From the NCBI RefSeq assembly GCF_003428625.2, contig NZ_QVQT02000003.1, positions 186,001-250,000 of the forward strand: a stretch of DNA of 64,000 nucleotides, given 5' to 3'. The notes beneath the pieces were generated by a model. That model did not search any database. It was not told the origin of the DNA and saw only the letters and a list, made by a program, of their open reading frames with translations. A program made the translations under genes and the position numbers. The stretch is from Paracidobacterium acidisoli. Lineage in GTDB: Bacteria; Acidobacteriota; Terriglobia; Terriglobales; Acidobacteriaceae. Positions 1-8,585 of the stretch are shown in pieces; within the stretch, counting starts at the first letter, position 1; each line of letters opens with the position of its first letter.

Positions 1-467
1 AAGCCTCCGCGGCCGAGTGTGGGAAAAATAGCCAGCACCGGACCATCTTCCTGGCTCAGAACCTGAAGATCAGAAAGAGCGATATTGATGGGACCGGTTT
101 GAGTAAAGCCCGAGGCCCCAAAGGCGTATGGATTCGTTCCGTAGCTAAGGGTGCGCGTCAGTCCGGCAGGGAATAACTGTGTCTTCGGAAGAATGGACAA
201 AGAAGCGCTGCCCAGAGAATTTGTGCCGTCATAGAAGAAGCTGACCTTGCCGGTGGGCATACCGCCGCCTTTGGGAGCGGAGACCACAGAGGTCAGTGTG
301 AGGCTGCCGGGAAGCGTGAGCGAAGGACTGCTCGAAGTGAGAGAGGTGGCACTTGCGGACGCCGCGGGCGGCGGGACAGTTTGGGCGCGCAGCAGAACAG
401 AAGAAGCCGCCGCCGCGATGACGAACCCAATGCTGCAACGAGTGGCGATATGGCGAAGGTGCTTCAT
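1..467 (-). CDS. Secreted protein with bacterial Ig-like repeat (3' end outside window)
   Basis: Reading leftward from ATG at 467, the frame stays open to base 1, so only the first ~155 residues are seen. They begin with a signal peptide (MKHLRHIATRC followed by a hydrophobic Ala-rich stretch and RAQT), then a Ser/Thr-rich part and a region around PTGKVSFFYDGTNSLGSASL typical of bacterial Ig-like domains of cell-surface proteins (seen as Big_3-type folds). The start overlaps the stop of the upstream lipoprotein gene by four bases (ATGA), which suggests translational coupling. The job is probably structural or adhesive at the cell surface; no catalytic motif is visible in the part present. Confidence 0.75.
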   Translation of the reverse strand, partial: MKHLRHIATRCSIGFVIAAAASSVLLRAQTVPPPAASASATSLTSSSPSLTLPGSLTLTSVVSAPKGGGMPTGKVSFFYDGTNSLGSASLSILPKTQLFPAGLTRTLSYGTNPYAFGASGFTQTGPINIALSDLQVLSQEDGPVLAIFPTLGRGG

Positions 468-1534
468 TGCGCCGCTCCCTGAGTAACGGAGCGAACTCCG
501 GGGATAAACAAAGTGCGTGGAGTGACAGCATCACCATTAAAGACCCAGGCAGGACCGGATGATGGATCGGAGAGCAAAAAGGTACTATTGCCGCTGAGCG
601 GGCGCAGGTTTGCCGCTGCACAGCGGCATGCAGTTTGCGTGATAGAGGTTTGACCCGTAAGGTCGATCCGCATCAGAGATGTGCCTCGGAGATTAGCGAT
701 GGTCAGCCATCGTCCATCGGCGGAGGCAGCAATAGCCGATGGCTGTGAGACCCCCTGTTCGGTGCCGGCGATAGGTTGCAGCGATACAGCAGATGTGAGA
801 TTCGACGCGAGCCAGACTGTACCTTTCGAGCCGTCCGCAATGACTGCGCTCTCATTCTGAGGTGCAGCAGCAGATGCGATGAACGTCATGCCCGCCAGAG
901 TGGCAACATTCGTCACAGTCGAGTAGCTCTTTGAGGAGAGTACATCGATGGCGATCTCGCCACCGGGCTGGCCAAAGGCTGCGAGAACCATTCCCGCATC
1001 ACTGACTGCAGCCGCGGTCAGGGAACCGGAAGACGGCAGCTCCATAGTCTGCACCTGGGGCGCCGCAGGCAAGCCGGTAATCAGGACCGCACCGGCACTG
1101 TCCTGCGCATAAAGAAGCGCTGCAGAGCAGGATGGGCTTAGAGCAATCTGCTCCTTTGCTCCTGACTGAGCAGTGATCGTTACAGGCGTGCCCGCGGGGA
1201 GTTGAGCGAGGAAAGTTTGACCTTTTGTGCCCGTGAAAAGCGCATAACTCTTCTGCATGCAGACGGAAGCATTGCTGTAACCCATTCCGGCATACTGCGG
1301 TGATCCGAACTCTGCAGCTCCGGGCACTCCGTAGATCGGTCGAAGTCCGGATGCCGTGCTGTCCCAGGCATAACCCAGCATGGGGCCGGCGGTGACGCCA
1401 ACAGAGGCAGAGCCGGAGGGAGAAACGGGAACCCCGGTGGGAGTTGTCCCACAGCCTCCTGCAAGGATCAATAGCATTGCAGCGATGCTGACCGCAGGAT
1501 TTCGCAGAATATCGGGAAAAGCTTCGTTGGACAT
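464..1534 (-). CDS. Putative outer lipoprotein, beta-propeller-like, unknown function
   Basis: 356 residues starting MSNEAFPDIL, with a hydrophobic segment and a lipobox (LAGGC, Cys28), so it is predicted to be a lipid-anchored exported protein. The rest is Gly/Ala/Ser-rich with several blade-like strings (for example SAIAASADGRWLTIANL) as in NHL/YVTN-type beta-propellers, but I cannot name a family with certainty. It is co-transcribed with the downstream Ig-like gene through a 4-base ATGA overlap. This pair resembles secreted cell-surface operons common in Acidobacteria (inference). It diverges from the kinase operon starting at 1791. Confidence 0.75.
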   Translation of the reverse strand: MSNEAFPDILRNPAVSIAAMLLILAGGCGTTPTGVPVSPSGSASVGVTAGPMLGYAWDSTASGLRPIYGVPGAAEFGSPQYAGMGYSNASVCMQKSYALFTGTKGQTFLAQLPAGTPVTITAQSGAKEQIALSPSCSAALLYAQDSAGAVLITGLPAAPQVQTMELPSSGSLTAAAVSDAGMVLAAFGQPGGEIAIDVLSSKSYSTVTNVATLAGMTFIASAAAPQNESAVIADGSKGTVWLASNLTSAVSLQPIAGTEQGVSQPSAIAASADGRWLTIANLRGTSLMRIDLTGQTSITQTACRCAAANLRPLSGNSTFLLSDPSSGPAWVFNGDAVTPRTLFIPGVRSVTQGAAQ

Positions 1535-1790
1535 AGAGCCTCAATCGGTTTGCAGGTGCGCGATGCGGCAGGTGTCAACACGAGAGCGCGGCCATTATCG
1601 CCCTTGCTTCAATCGGCGAGCAAATAAATTTAAAAGACTGCGAAATGGCGGTTATAGCCATGCATGAGCCGTCACGCAGAACGTCTGCCGGGATAGTGTG
1701 TGCATCCTTCAAATCGTTTCCAGGTGCAGAACATCATTCCGCCGCATCTTCAAAGGGCGCGTTTAGTCCAGGTCGTATAATGGCGAACCA
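1535..1790. other. Divergent intergenic region between lipoprotein and kinase operons
   Basis: 256 bases with no convincing gene. It must hold the promoters of both divergent units. The only clear signal is a perfect TATAAT at 1776-1781 facing the kinase gene. No tRNA or repeat is visible. Confidence 0.5.
1776..1781 (+). promoter_or_regulatory. -10 box of kinase operon, leaderless arrangement
   Basis: Perfect TATAAT ending 9 bases before the ATG at 1791. A transcript starting about 7 bases after the box would begin at or next to the start codon, and no Shine-Dalgarno sequence precedes this ATG, so a leaderless mRNA is likely. No good -35 hexamer is seen at the usual distance. Confidence 0.5.
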
Positions 1791-3689
1791 ATGCGAATGG
1801 AAGAAATGCAGCTTGCACAGCTGGAAGCTCTGCTCGGAGAGAAGTATCAGATCATGCGCCGCATCGGAGGCGGAGGCATGGCTCAGGTGTTTCTTGCCCG
1901 TCATCGCCGTCACGGCGGCGCATTTGCAGTGAAAGTATTGTCCGAATATCTTGCGCAGGACCCGCAGATTGTGGCGCGCTTCGAGCAGGAAGCGAGGACG
2001 GCAGCAACGCTGTCCGGCCATCCGAATATCGTGCCGATCTTCGATATCGGTCAGGGGGATGGCCTGCACTACATCATCATGCAGTTCATTTCAGGAGAAG
2101 ATCTGGCGAGCTGGCTTCGCCGGAACGGCAAGCTGGCTCCGCCGGATGCGGCTAACGTGATTGCACAGACTGCCGAAGCGCTGATCTGGTCCGAGAGTCA
2201 TAAGGTAGTGCATCGCGACCTCAAGCCGGCAAACATGCTGCTGGATACCAATGGCCGGATCATGATTCTGGATTTTGGCATCTCGAAGGCAGCCGACGTA
2301 TCGGATGGGCTCACCCGGCCAGGAGAAAGCCTGGGCACTCCCTGCTATATGAGTCCCGAGCAGATTCGCGGCCTGCCGTGCGATGTGCGCAGCGATTTGT
2401 ATTCGCTTGGTGTGATCTTCTTCGAGCTGATGACAGGAAAGCGGCCGTTCGACCATGAATCGGTAACGGCCATTCAGATGGCGCATCTGACGGAGGCCCC
2501 GCCGGATCTGCTAAGCGTGGAGCCGGAGTTGCCCGAGATATGCGGGCAACTGGTGCAGAAGATGCTGCAGAAGCGGCCGGAAGATCGTTATCAAAGCCCG
2601 CAGCGGTTTCTGGAGGAGTTGCGAAATCTGGGCGCCACTTCGGGGCCCGGGCAATTACGGCCGCAGCTGAACATGGCAATCGAGGAAGACCTGCACCAGC
2701 CGATCACAGGTACACCGGCGAATATGCAAACGATAAGTGCCGCCAACATCGGGTCGAGGCAAAGTGCCGATTTCTCAGACGCACCTGTGAAGACGGCAAC
2801 TGCAGTGTCATCGCTTATTTCTGAAACGCCTATGGCGGCAACATCCACTATTGCCCAGAGGGAGCCACGTGCTGCAGCCAGGAAAAAGCCGAAGGGTCTT
2901 TGGGCGCTGACAATCGTTGTATTGTTGCTCGCCCCTCTGTCTGTTGCGTTCTTCCTTCCGGAGCATCCGGCTTCGGCTTTTCAGGATGCGCATGGCAGGA
3001 TGGTGCTGGTTCCGGCAGGCAGCTTTATTTATGGCGACAACTCTCCCGATGCGCCGCGCAGACAGCAGACGTTATCGCTGCCAGCGTATTACATCGATGA
3101 AACGGAGGTCTCGAATCGGGAATACCGGCACTTCATCGAGGCTACCGGACATGCACCGCCAAATGCCGACAGCTATGCAGACAAGCCGGACGATCCGGTA
3201 TCCGGCGTCAGCTATGACGATGCCTCAGCGTACGCTGCATGGGTGGGCAAGCGGCTTCCAACGGAAGAGGAGTGGGAGAAGGCAGCGCGCGGAACGGATG
3301 GACGCCCTTATCCCTGGGGCAGCGATGCATGGACAACCGGTGTGCCGACGACTGTCCAGCCGGTTGAGTCTTTCCCCGATCGCAAAAGCCCCTATGGAGC
3401 GTTCAACATGGCCGGGAATGTCTTCGAATGGACGGCTACAGTCTTTCCGGCAGGTGACCGTGAATTTACGGACATGCGGTCGCTGCTGGGCAGTCCGGAC
3501 TTCTCAAGACGCTGGTATGCGATTAAAGGCGGTAGTTTTTCTCCACACGGTGATGTATTCTTCCGGTGTTTTATGCGGAGGGGTTTCCCTTCAGACCAGC
3601 ATTCGCCGATCATTGGATTCCGCTGCGTGCGTGCTGTGCCGCAACAAGGCCTTCTTTCCCGTCTGCATCTGCTTATTTTTGGAAGGTAG
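1791..3689 (+). CDS. Transmembrane Ser/Thr protein kinase with FGE-sulfatase-like domain
   Basis: 632 residues. Residues ~19-280 form a Hanks-type kinase: Gly loop GGGGMAQV, Lys48 (FAVKVL), catalytic loop HRDLKPAN with Asp143, DFG at 161-163 and SPE at 188-190. All key residues are present, so it should be active. A linker is followed by one membrane helix (~369-390) and then an FGE-sulfatase/SUMF-like domain (~404-622: MVLVPAGSF, RLPTEEEWEKAARG, AGNVFEWT, GFRCV). Topology: kinase in the cytosol, FGE-like domain in the periplasm. First gene of a four-gene operon ending at 7451, five bases before the next start. Start chosen at 1791; ATGs at 1797 and 1806 are alternatives. The FGE part lacks the closely spaced Cys pair of true formylglycine oxidases, so it may be a ligand-binding domain (inference). 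Confidence 0.93.
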   Translation: MRMEEMQLAQLEALLGEKYQIMRRIGGGGMAQVFLARHRRHGGAFAVKVLSEYLAQDPQIVARFEQEARTAATLSGHPNIVPIFDIGQGDGLHYIIMQFISGEDLASWLRRNGKLAPPDAANVIAQTAEALIWSESHKVVHRDLKPANMLLDTNGRIMILDFGISKAADVSDGLTRPGESLGTPCYMSPEQIRGLPCDVRSDLYSLGVIFFELMTGKRPFDHESVTAIQMAHLTEAPPDLLSVEPELPEICGQLVQKMLQKRPEDRYQSPQRFLEELRNLGATSGPGQLRPQLNMAIEEDLHQPITGTPANMQTISAANIGSRQSADFSDAPVKTATAVSSLISETPMAATSTIAQREPRAAARKKPKGLWALTIVVLLLAPLSVAFFLPEHPASAFQDAHGRMVLVPAGSFIYGDNSPDAPRRQQTLSLPAYYIDETEVSNREYRHFIEATGHAPPNADSYADKPDDPVSGVSYDDASAYAAWVGKRLPTEEEWEKAARGTDGRPYPWGSDAWTTGVPTTVQPVESFPDRKSPYGAFNMAGNVFEWTATVFPAGDREFTDMRSLLGSPDFSRRWYAIKGGSFSPHGDVFFRCFMRRGFPSDQHSPIIGFRCVRAVPQQGLLSRLHLLIFGR

Positions 3690-3694
3690 TTCCT

Positions 3695-4621
3695 ATGCAT
3701 AAGCTGCCGGTGATCGTTATGCTGCTGGCCGCTGCAACGGTGGTGGCGCAACAGCAGAATGCTGTGTCCGGGATGAGCGCGCGCGATGTTTTCTGGTCTG
3801 CGAGCGATCTGGTGAGTGTTGCACCCAATCCCGGAACCACAGGTGCCGCTGCGGCGAAGCCTCCCGAAAAGAAAACCGCAGCGATACGAAGACCTGTGAA
3901 GCAGACAGCGGCAGTGAAACATCAGCTGGACCCGAAACTGGTGACGGCGAATGGCTATGGTGTGCAGCCGCATCTCGTAAGCATGACAAGCGATCGTATC
4001 GGTCTTCGCTATACGCTGCTGCAAAAGAATGCTGATGCAAAGTACGTCGAGGTGATGCCGTCGACGGTCTTTCACAGTGGTGATCGGGTAAAGATCAGCA
4101 TCATGGCAAATCATGCCGGGTATCTCTATATCATCCAGCAGGGATCGAGCGGGAACTGGTCGCCAATCTTTCCCAGTCAGGACGCGGCTCGTGAATCCAA
4201 TTACGTAGAGGCCGGGAAGGTGTATGAAATTCCGGGCGACGGCGCCTTCGAACTGAATCAGCAGGCAGGCAAAGAGCACCTTTTCATCGTGCTGAGCCTT
4301 GATCCGATCCAGGATCTGGATGGAGCGATTTTCGGTCTCCGGAATAACGGTCAGGAAGCACCTGCGAGCAGCACTCCGGCTCCGGCTCAGATGCCCGGCA
4401 CAGAAAGGCTGGAGGCGTCGAACCGCATAACCGATGCGCTGGTACAGCAGCTTGCCAGTCGCGATCTGGTTCCGGTGCAGGAACAGGTGAATACCCCGGC
4501 GACCAGCAATGGCGGCAGCAGCGGAGAGTCTGGCGAAAAGGCGATTTATGTGGTGAATTCGCTCTCTGCCGAGTCGCACGGCTCCCGTGTGGTCGCATCG
4601 CTTGTTCTGGATCATGAATAA
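3695..4621 (+). CDS. Exported DUF4384 domain protein (first of two)
   Basis: 308 residues from ATG 3695, preceded by GGAAGG at a good distance; a longer in-frame start inside the kinase gene is unlikely. It has a signal peptide (MHKLPVIVMLLAAATVVAQ) and a DUF4384 domain at ~100-215 (VFHSGDRVKISI, GYLYIIQQGSSG, PIFPSQ). DUF4384 domains are known next to or fused with bacterial kinases and caspase-like proteases, with no established biochemical function. The C-terminal 90 residues are Ser/Pro/Gln-rich. Predicted periplasmic. Second gene of the kinase-caspase operon; the next gene encodes a shorter paralogue. Confidence 0.88.
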   Translation: MHKLPVIVMLLAAATVVAQQQNAVSGMSARDVFWSASDLVSVAPNPGTTGAAAAKPPEKKTAAIRRPVKQTAAVKHQLDPKLVTANGYGVQPHLVSMTSDRIGLRYTLLQKNADAKYVEVMPSTVFHSGDRVKISIMANHAGYLYIIQQGSSGNWSPIFPSQDAARESNYVEAGKVYEIPGDGAFELNQQAGKEHLFIVLSLDPIQDLDGAIFGLRNNGQEAPASSTPAPAQMPGTERLEASNRITDALVQQLASRDLVPVQEQVNTPATSNGGSSGESGEKAIYVVNSLSAESHGSRVVASLVLDHE

Positions 4622-4647
4622 AGATGCTTCGCTGAGGTCACGCACGT

Positions 4648-5349
4648 ATGCGAAAACGCTTTGCCTCTTCCTCCGCTTCAGGGCTTCTGCTGATCGTTCT
4701 TATATGTTCCCCAGGTAGTCTGTTCGCGCAGACGCCTCATATGGGGATCGTTGTGGAGCAGCAGGCTGGAAATAAGGTCGAAGTGAAAAATCCGCAGCAT
4801 ATTTTTCATGCGGGTGATCTGGTTCGATTCCGTTTCCGTTCGTCCTTCGATGGATATCTCTATGTGATGGACCAGAGCACGTCGGGAAAGTATCTGCTGC
4901 TGTTTCCTGTGCAGGAAGTACAGAACGCAAACCGTGTCGAGCAGAATAAGGAATATCTGATTCCGGCAACGAATGGATCGTGGTTTCGCGTGGATGATCC
5001 TCCTGGATATGAGACGGTTTATTTTCTGATCAGTCCGGTGCCTATGGAAAAGGCTGCCGTGTCGCCACCGCATCCGCTGCCGGCTGAGCCTCCGCCGCCC
5101 AGCGCCCCCGCTGCACTCCTGCCGCGATGTGATGATTCAGTATTTCGAGCGCGCGGTGAGTGCGTTGATGTGCTGGCCGGGCCGCGCTCGGTGAGTCCCG
5201 ACGAAACGCTGCCTTCACAGTTGCCAATCACTCCAGGAGCAACGCCTCGCGACATCACAGTCATCAACAAGCCGGCTGCCACGGTGGTTGCTCCGAAGGA
5301 TGGTGCTATGGGGCCGCTGATCTATCAGTTTCGACTGGCACACAGGTAA
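4648..5349 (+). CDS. Exported DUF4384 domain protein (second of two)
   Basis: 233 residues with a signal peptide ending near SPGSLFAQT. The DUF4384 core (~30-130) aligns by eye with its upstream neighbour: IFHAGDLVRFRF, GYLYVMDQSTSGKY, LLLFPVQE and YLIP correspond to the same blocks in the 3695-4621 product. The C-terminal half is Pro-rich and low-complexity, with two Cys (PRCDDSVF, GECVDV) that could form a disulfide in the periplasm. The gene lies 26 bases after the first DUF4384 gene and two bases before the caspase gene, so all are in one transcript. The two paralogues probably arose by tandem duplication and may act as a pair (inference). Confidence 0.88.
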   Translation: MRKRFASSSASGLLLIVLICSPGSLFAQTPHMGIVVEQQAGNKVEVKNPQHIFHAGDLVRFRFRSSFDGYLYVMDQSTSGKYLLLFPVQEVQNANRVEQNKEYLIPATNGSWFRVDDPPGYETVYFLISPVPMEKAAVSPPHPLPAEPPPPSAPAALLPRCDDSVFRARGECVDVLAGPRSVSPDETLPSQLPITPGATPRDITVINKPAATVVAPKDGAMGPLIYQFRLAHR

Positions 5350-5351
5350 AT

Positions 5352-7451
5352 ATGAAGCGCTGCATGCTGATACTGGTGATGGTTGCACTCGCGGGCTATT
5401 TTGCCGCAGCGCAAAATGCTGCGGTTGCATCGGGAGATGCGCCGCAACAGGAACAGAGCCGCGATCTTACGCATGTAAAAGAAACGACGGCTAACCCTTC
5501 TCCCGCACCAGCAATTCCTCACAGCTATGCGCTGGTCGTTGGCGTATCGCACTACGCGCACCTCCCGGCGAAGGCTCAGTTACAGTTTCCTGACCGTGAC
5601 GCGGAGGATATGTACACGACGCTGATCAGCGCAGAGGGAGGGAATTTTCCCCCCGAAAATGTGCATAAGCTGATCAATGAACAGGCGACGCTTCAGAATT
5701 TGCGCCACGAGCTGACCGAATGGCTCCCGTCGGTGACGGGACCAGACGATCGCGTGCTGATCTATTTTGCCGGGCATGGATTTATCGCGGGAGGTAAGGG
5801 GTATCTCGCGACGACGGATGTTGATCCGATGCATCTGGCCGATACAGCATACCCGATGGAAGACCTGGGAAGAGATATCGGTACAAAGATTCATGGCAAG
5901 TGGAAGGTGCTGATTACGGATGCGTGCCATAGCGGCTCCATTACTCCGGAGGATGACACCGCTCAGGTGAATCACAATCTGCTGAACCTGGATGTCTCGA
6001 CGTTTTCTCTCACTGCCAGCCGGGATCGCGAGCAGAGTTTCGAGAGCCCGCAGTGGGGTGGCGGACACGGCATATTTACTTACTACGTGATTCGCGGACT
6101 GGAAGGCGAAGCCGACGCATCCGGTGACGGCATTGTGACAGCCGATGAGCTGGCTGAGTATGTGCGCAGTAATGTGCGTCTGGCGACGAAGACGCTGCAG
6201 AATCCAACCTCGGACCGCGGCAGCTTTGACCCGAATATGGTGCTGGCCTACAACCCGGGACGCTCGGTTAAATGCACGGCCAACTGTCCCGGCGCGCCAC
6301 GCTACGGCACTCTTGTTGTGCAGACCAACATGGATGGCGTGGAGGTCTGGCTCGACGGAAAAAGCGTTGGTGTAATCGATAAAAACAAGCCATTACGTCT
6401 GCCTGGCATGGCTCCGGGGCCGCATACCGTGAAGGGTGTGCATCTGGGGTATGAGCCGGATGGGCCGCGCGAGGAACAGGTATATCCAGGACAGGACACC
6501 TCGGTCAGCATTCGCATACTGATTGCCAGGCAGAAGAATCACGCTGCGGAAGAACCCTTCGACAAAGGTGTGGAACTCTACACTCGAGGTTTTGCAGTGA
6601 ATTATAAGCAGGCCGCCGTCGATTTCGAGCAGGCGCTGCAGCTCGACCCGCAGTACAGTCAGGCGGCGCTCTATCTGGGCAGGACCTGGCAGGCTCTTTA
6701 TGATCCGGAGAAAGCAGAGACCTACCTGAAGCAAGCCATCGCGATTGATCCGGATTATCTGGAAGCCCGGTTAAGTTATGCGGCGGCGCTGCTCGATACA
6801 GGCGATTATGATGAGGCGATTCGTCAGACGAATGCGGTTATTCAGCGCGATGCATCGAACGGGATGGCCTGGTATCTGCAATCGCAGGCATTTGTACGCA
6901 AAGGAAGTTATGACCAGGCGGTTGCTTCGGGAAAGCAGGCGGTGAAGATCACTCCATCGAATGGGGAGGCGCATCTGTGGCTGGCCGAAGCATTACGGCT
7001 GTCAAACCAGTGCACGGAAGCGAACCCCGAATACAGCCGGTACCTGGCGCTAAGTCAATTTAACAGTGCTCTCGGGGGCCAGCTGAATTATTACCTTCTC
7101 GGCAGCTTCTTCGGATTCGGCGTGAAGAAGCGAGCGGCGGAACAGGATATCTGGCGCGAGCTGCGGGCGCAGGCGAATGTCGGCATCTGTGACTGTCTCT
7201 GGATGCAGAAACAATTTTCCGCCGCTGCTGAGTCCTGCCAGAAGGCTCTGAGCTATGTGCACGACGATCCGTATGCAAATTACCGGCTGGGGCTCGTTTA
7301 CGCCGAAGAATATAACGGCAACGGAAATCCAGAGCTGCTGCGCGAGGCGCGCCTGCATTTCAGTACGGTGATTGCGCTTATTCCGGATACGGATGAAGCC
7401 CAGCGGTCACGAAAATATGTGGCGAACATCGATGCAGTCCTGCTGCACTGA
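5352..7451 (+). CDS. Exported caspase-like (C14) protease with EF-hand loop, PEGA and TPRs
   Basis: 699 residues. A signal peptide (~1-20) is followed by a caspase p20-like domain (~57-300) with the catalytic dyad His142 (YFAGHGF) and Cys192 (TDACHSG). At 255-266, inside this domain, lies a 12-residue loop DASGDGIVTADE with the EF-hand pattern (Asp1, Ser3, Asp5, Gly6, Glu12). A PEGA domain (~318-390) and TPR repeats (~395-690) follow. Family knowledge: bacterial metacaspase-like proteases cut after basic residues and some need calcium. The signal peptide places it outside the cytoplasm, with the DUF4384 proteins and the kinase's FGE domain. Last gene of the operon. Alternative view: a scaffold or signalling protein using its TPR and PEGA parts. 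Confidence 0.92.
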   Translation: MKRCMLILVMVALAGYFAAAQNAAVASGDAPQQEQSRDLTHVKETTANPSPAPAIPHSYALVVGVSHYAHLPAKAQLQFPDRDAEDMYTTLISAEGGNFPPENVHKLINEQATLQNLRHELTEWLPSVTGPDDRVLIYFAGHGFIAGGKGYLATTDVDPMHLADTAYPMEDLGRDIGTKIHGKWKVLITDACHSGSITPEDDTAQVNHNLLNLDVSTFSLTASRDREQSFESPQWGGGHGIFTYYVIRGLEGEADASGDGIVTADELAEYVRSNVRLATKTLQNPTSDRGSFDPNMVLAYNPGRSVKCTANCPGAPRYGTLVVQTNMDGVEVWLDGKSVGVIDKNKPLRLPGMAPGPHTVKGVHLGYEPDGPREEQVYPGQDTSVSIRILIARQKNHAAEEPFDKGVELYTRGFAVNYKQAAVDFEQALQLDPQYSQAALYLGRTWQALYDPEKAETYLKQAIAIDPDYLEARLSYAAALLDTGDYDEAIRQTNAVIQRDASNGMAWYLQSQAFVRKGSYDQAVASGKQAVKITPSNGEAHLWLAEALRLSNQCTEANPEYSRYLALSQFNSALGGQLNYYLLGSFFGFGVKKRAAEQDIWRELRAQANVGICDCLWMQKQFSAAAESCQKALSYVHDDPYANYRLGLVYAEEYNGNGNPELLREARLHFSTVIALIPDTDEAQRSRKYVANIDAVLLH

Positions 7452-7520
7452 CGTGTGTCAATATGGCAGGTTTCGATGCGAAGCAGCCTGTTCGGAATTG
7501 TTCCGAGGCTTAAGAGAATC

Positions 7521-7596
7521 TGGAGCACCGGGCGGGAATTGAACCCGCGAATACTGGTTTTGCAGACCAGCGCGTTAGCCACTTCGCCACCGGTGC
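7521..7596 (-). tRNA. tRNA-Cys (GCA), first copy
   Basis: Complete cloverleaf on the minus strand: acceptor GCACCGG pairs with CCGGTGC, D stem GCG/CGC, anticodon arm CTGGT-CTGCAAA-ACCAG giving anticodon GCA, T arm GCGGG-TTCAATT-CCCGC, discriminator U (typical for tRNA-Cys) and encoded CCA. Its body differs strongly from the second tRNA-Cys at 11399-11473. Confidence 0.93.
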
Positions 7597-7656
7597 TCAT
7601 TGTCCGCTGCGCGGGGCGGCGCAGCGGAGCGATACAAATTACAACCAACTGCGTGT

Positions 7657-8313
7657 TTACTCCGGCTGTGGAACAGTGCGCAGATAAGGCTTCACTGTCT
7701 TGTAACCAGGATACAGCTTATCCGCCTCTTCGTTGCTTACGGCTCCGGAGAGAATGACATCGTCTCCCTGTTTCCAGTTCGCGGGAGTCGAAACCTTATG
7801 CCGCGTGGTGAGCTGGATGGAATCGAGGACGCGAATGATTTCATCAAAGTTGCGGCCGGTCGACATGGGATACGAAATCGTCAGCTTGATGCGCTTGTCC
7901 GGGCCGATAACGAAGACAGTACGTACTGGCGCATTCAGCGCCGGCGTGCGGCCTTCAGAGGTATTGCCGGCGTCAGCGGCGAGCATATCGTAGAGCTTGG
8001 CAACCTTCAGCTCGGGGTCGCCGATGATCGGATAGTTTACAGCGTGTCCGCTGACGTCCTGAATGTCCTTTGCCCAGCGGCTGTGATCGTCGACGCGATC
8101 CACGCTGAGGCCGAGGACTTTGGCTCCGCGCTGTGCGAACTGGCTTTCGAGAGCGGCGACGGCGCCGAGTTCGGTGGTGCAGACGGGAGTGAAATCCTTG
8201 GGGTGCGAGAAGAGAATGGCCCAGTTGTCGCCGATCCACTCATGAAAATGAATGGTGCCCTGAGTGGTTTCGGCAGTGAAGTCGGGGGCGATATCGTTTA
8301 TGCGGAGTGACAT
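7657..8313 (-). CDS. 1-Cys peroxiredoxin (Prx6 type)
   Basis: 218 residues from ATG 8313 (MSLRINDIAPDF); a longer in-frame extension upstream has no family match. It is an AhpC/TSA-type thioredoxin fold with the peroxidatic Cys45 in DFTPVCTTELG, and with the extra C-terminal 1-cysPrx domain (PYLRTVPQPE end). Cys45 is the only cysteine, so this is a true 1-Cys enzyme that reduces peroxides with an external thiol donor. It is probably cytosolic because no signal peptide is seen. It stands alone, reading toward tRNA-Cys and away from phzF. Confidence 0.95.
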   Translation of the reverse strand: MSLRINDIAPDFTAETTQGTIHFHEWIGDNWAILFSHPKDFTPVCTTELGAVAALESQFAQRGAKVLGLSVDRVDDHSRWAKDIQDVSGHAVNYPIIGDPELKVAKLYDMLAADAGNTSEGRTPALNAPVRTVFVIGPDKRIKLTISYPMSTGRNFDEIIRVLDSIQLTTRHKVSTPANWKQGDDVILSGAVSNEEADKLYPGYKTVKPYLRTVPQPE

Positions 8314-8377
8314 ATTTCTTTCTGCCTCTTCAGTGGAATCCTGATACCGGTTGTGCAAGCGTAAGAACCAAATGTAA

Positions 8378-8401
8378 AACCCACCCGGCTGCGGGTGGGT
8401 T
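8378..8401. terminator. Strong hairpin between peroxiredoxin and phzF
   Basis: A 10-bp inverted repeat (AACCCACCCG / CGGGTGGGTT) with a 4-base loop. On the minus strand it is followed by TTTTACATTT, on the plus strand by no T-run. It could be a minus-strand terminator or attenuator upstream of the peroxiredoxin gene; no minus-strand gene ends just to its right, so its role is unclear. Confidence 0.45.
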
Positions 8402-8585
8402 CTGAGTGTCTGTCGAAACCTGATTCGTTCGATTCGCTCATTCACACCCGCACGTGCGATGGTCACAACAGCAGCGGCACATATACGGGCAGATGGAAGC
8501 GAAATTTGTCATATCTGAATTGCAGACGATGCGGGACATCGTGCCAGATGCATCGTCTATCGTTTCTTAGCCTAGAGCGGGAAGG

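Noticed and set aside
7521-7596. Selenocysteine or allo-tRNA
   Set aside because: The arms have normal class I sizes, 7-bp acceptor and 5-bp T stem, and anticodon GCA; it is an ordinary though divergent tRNA-Cys.
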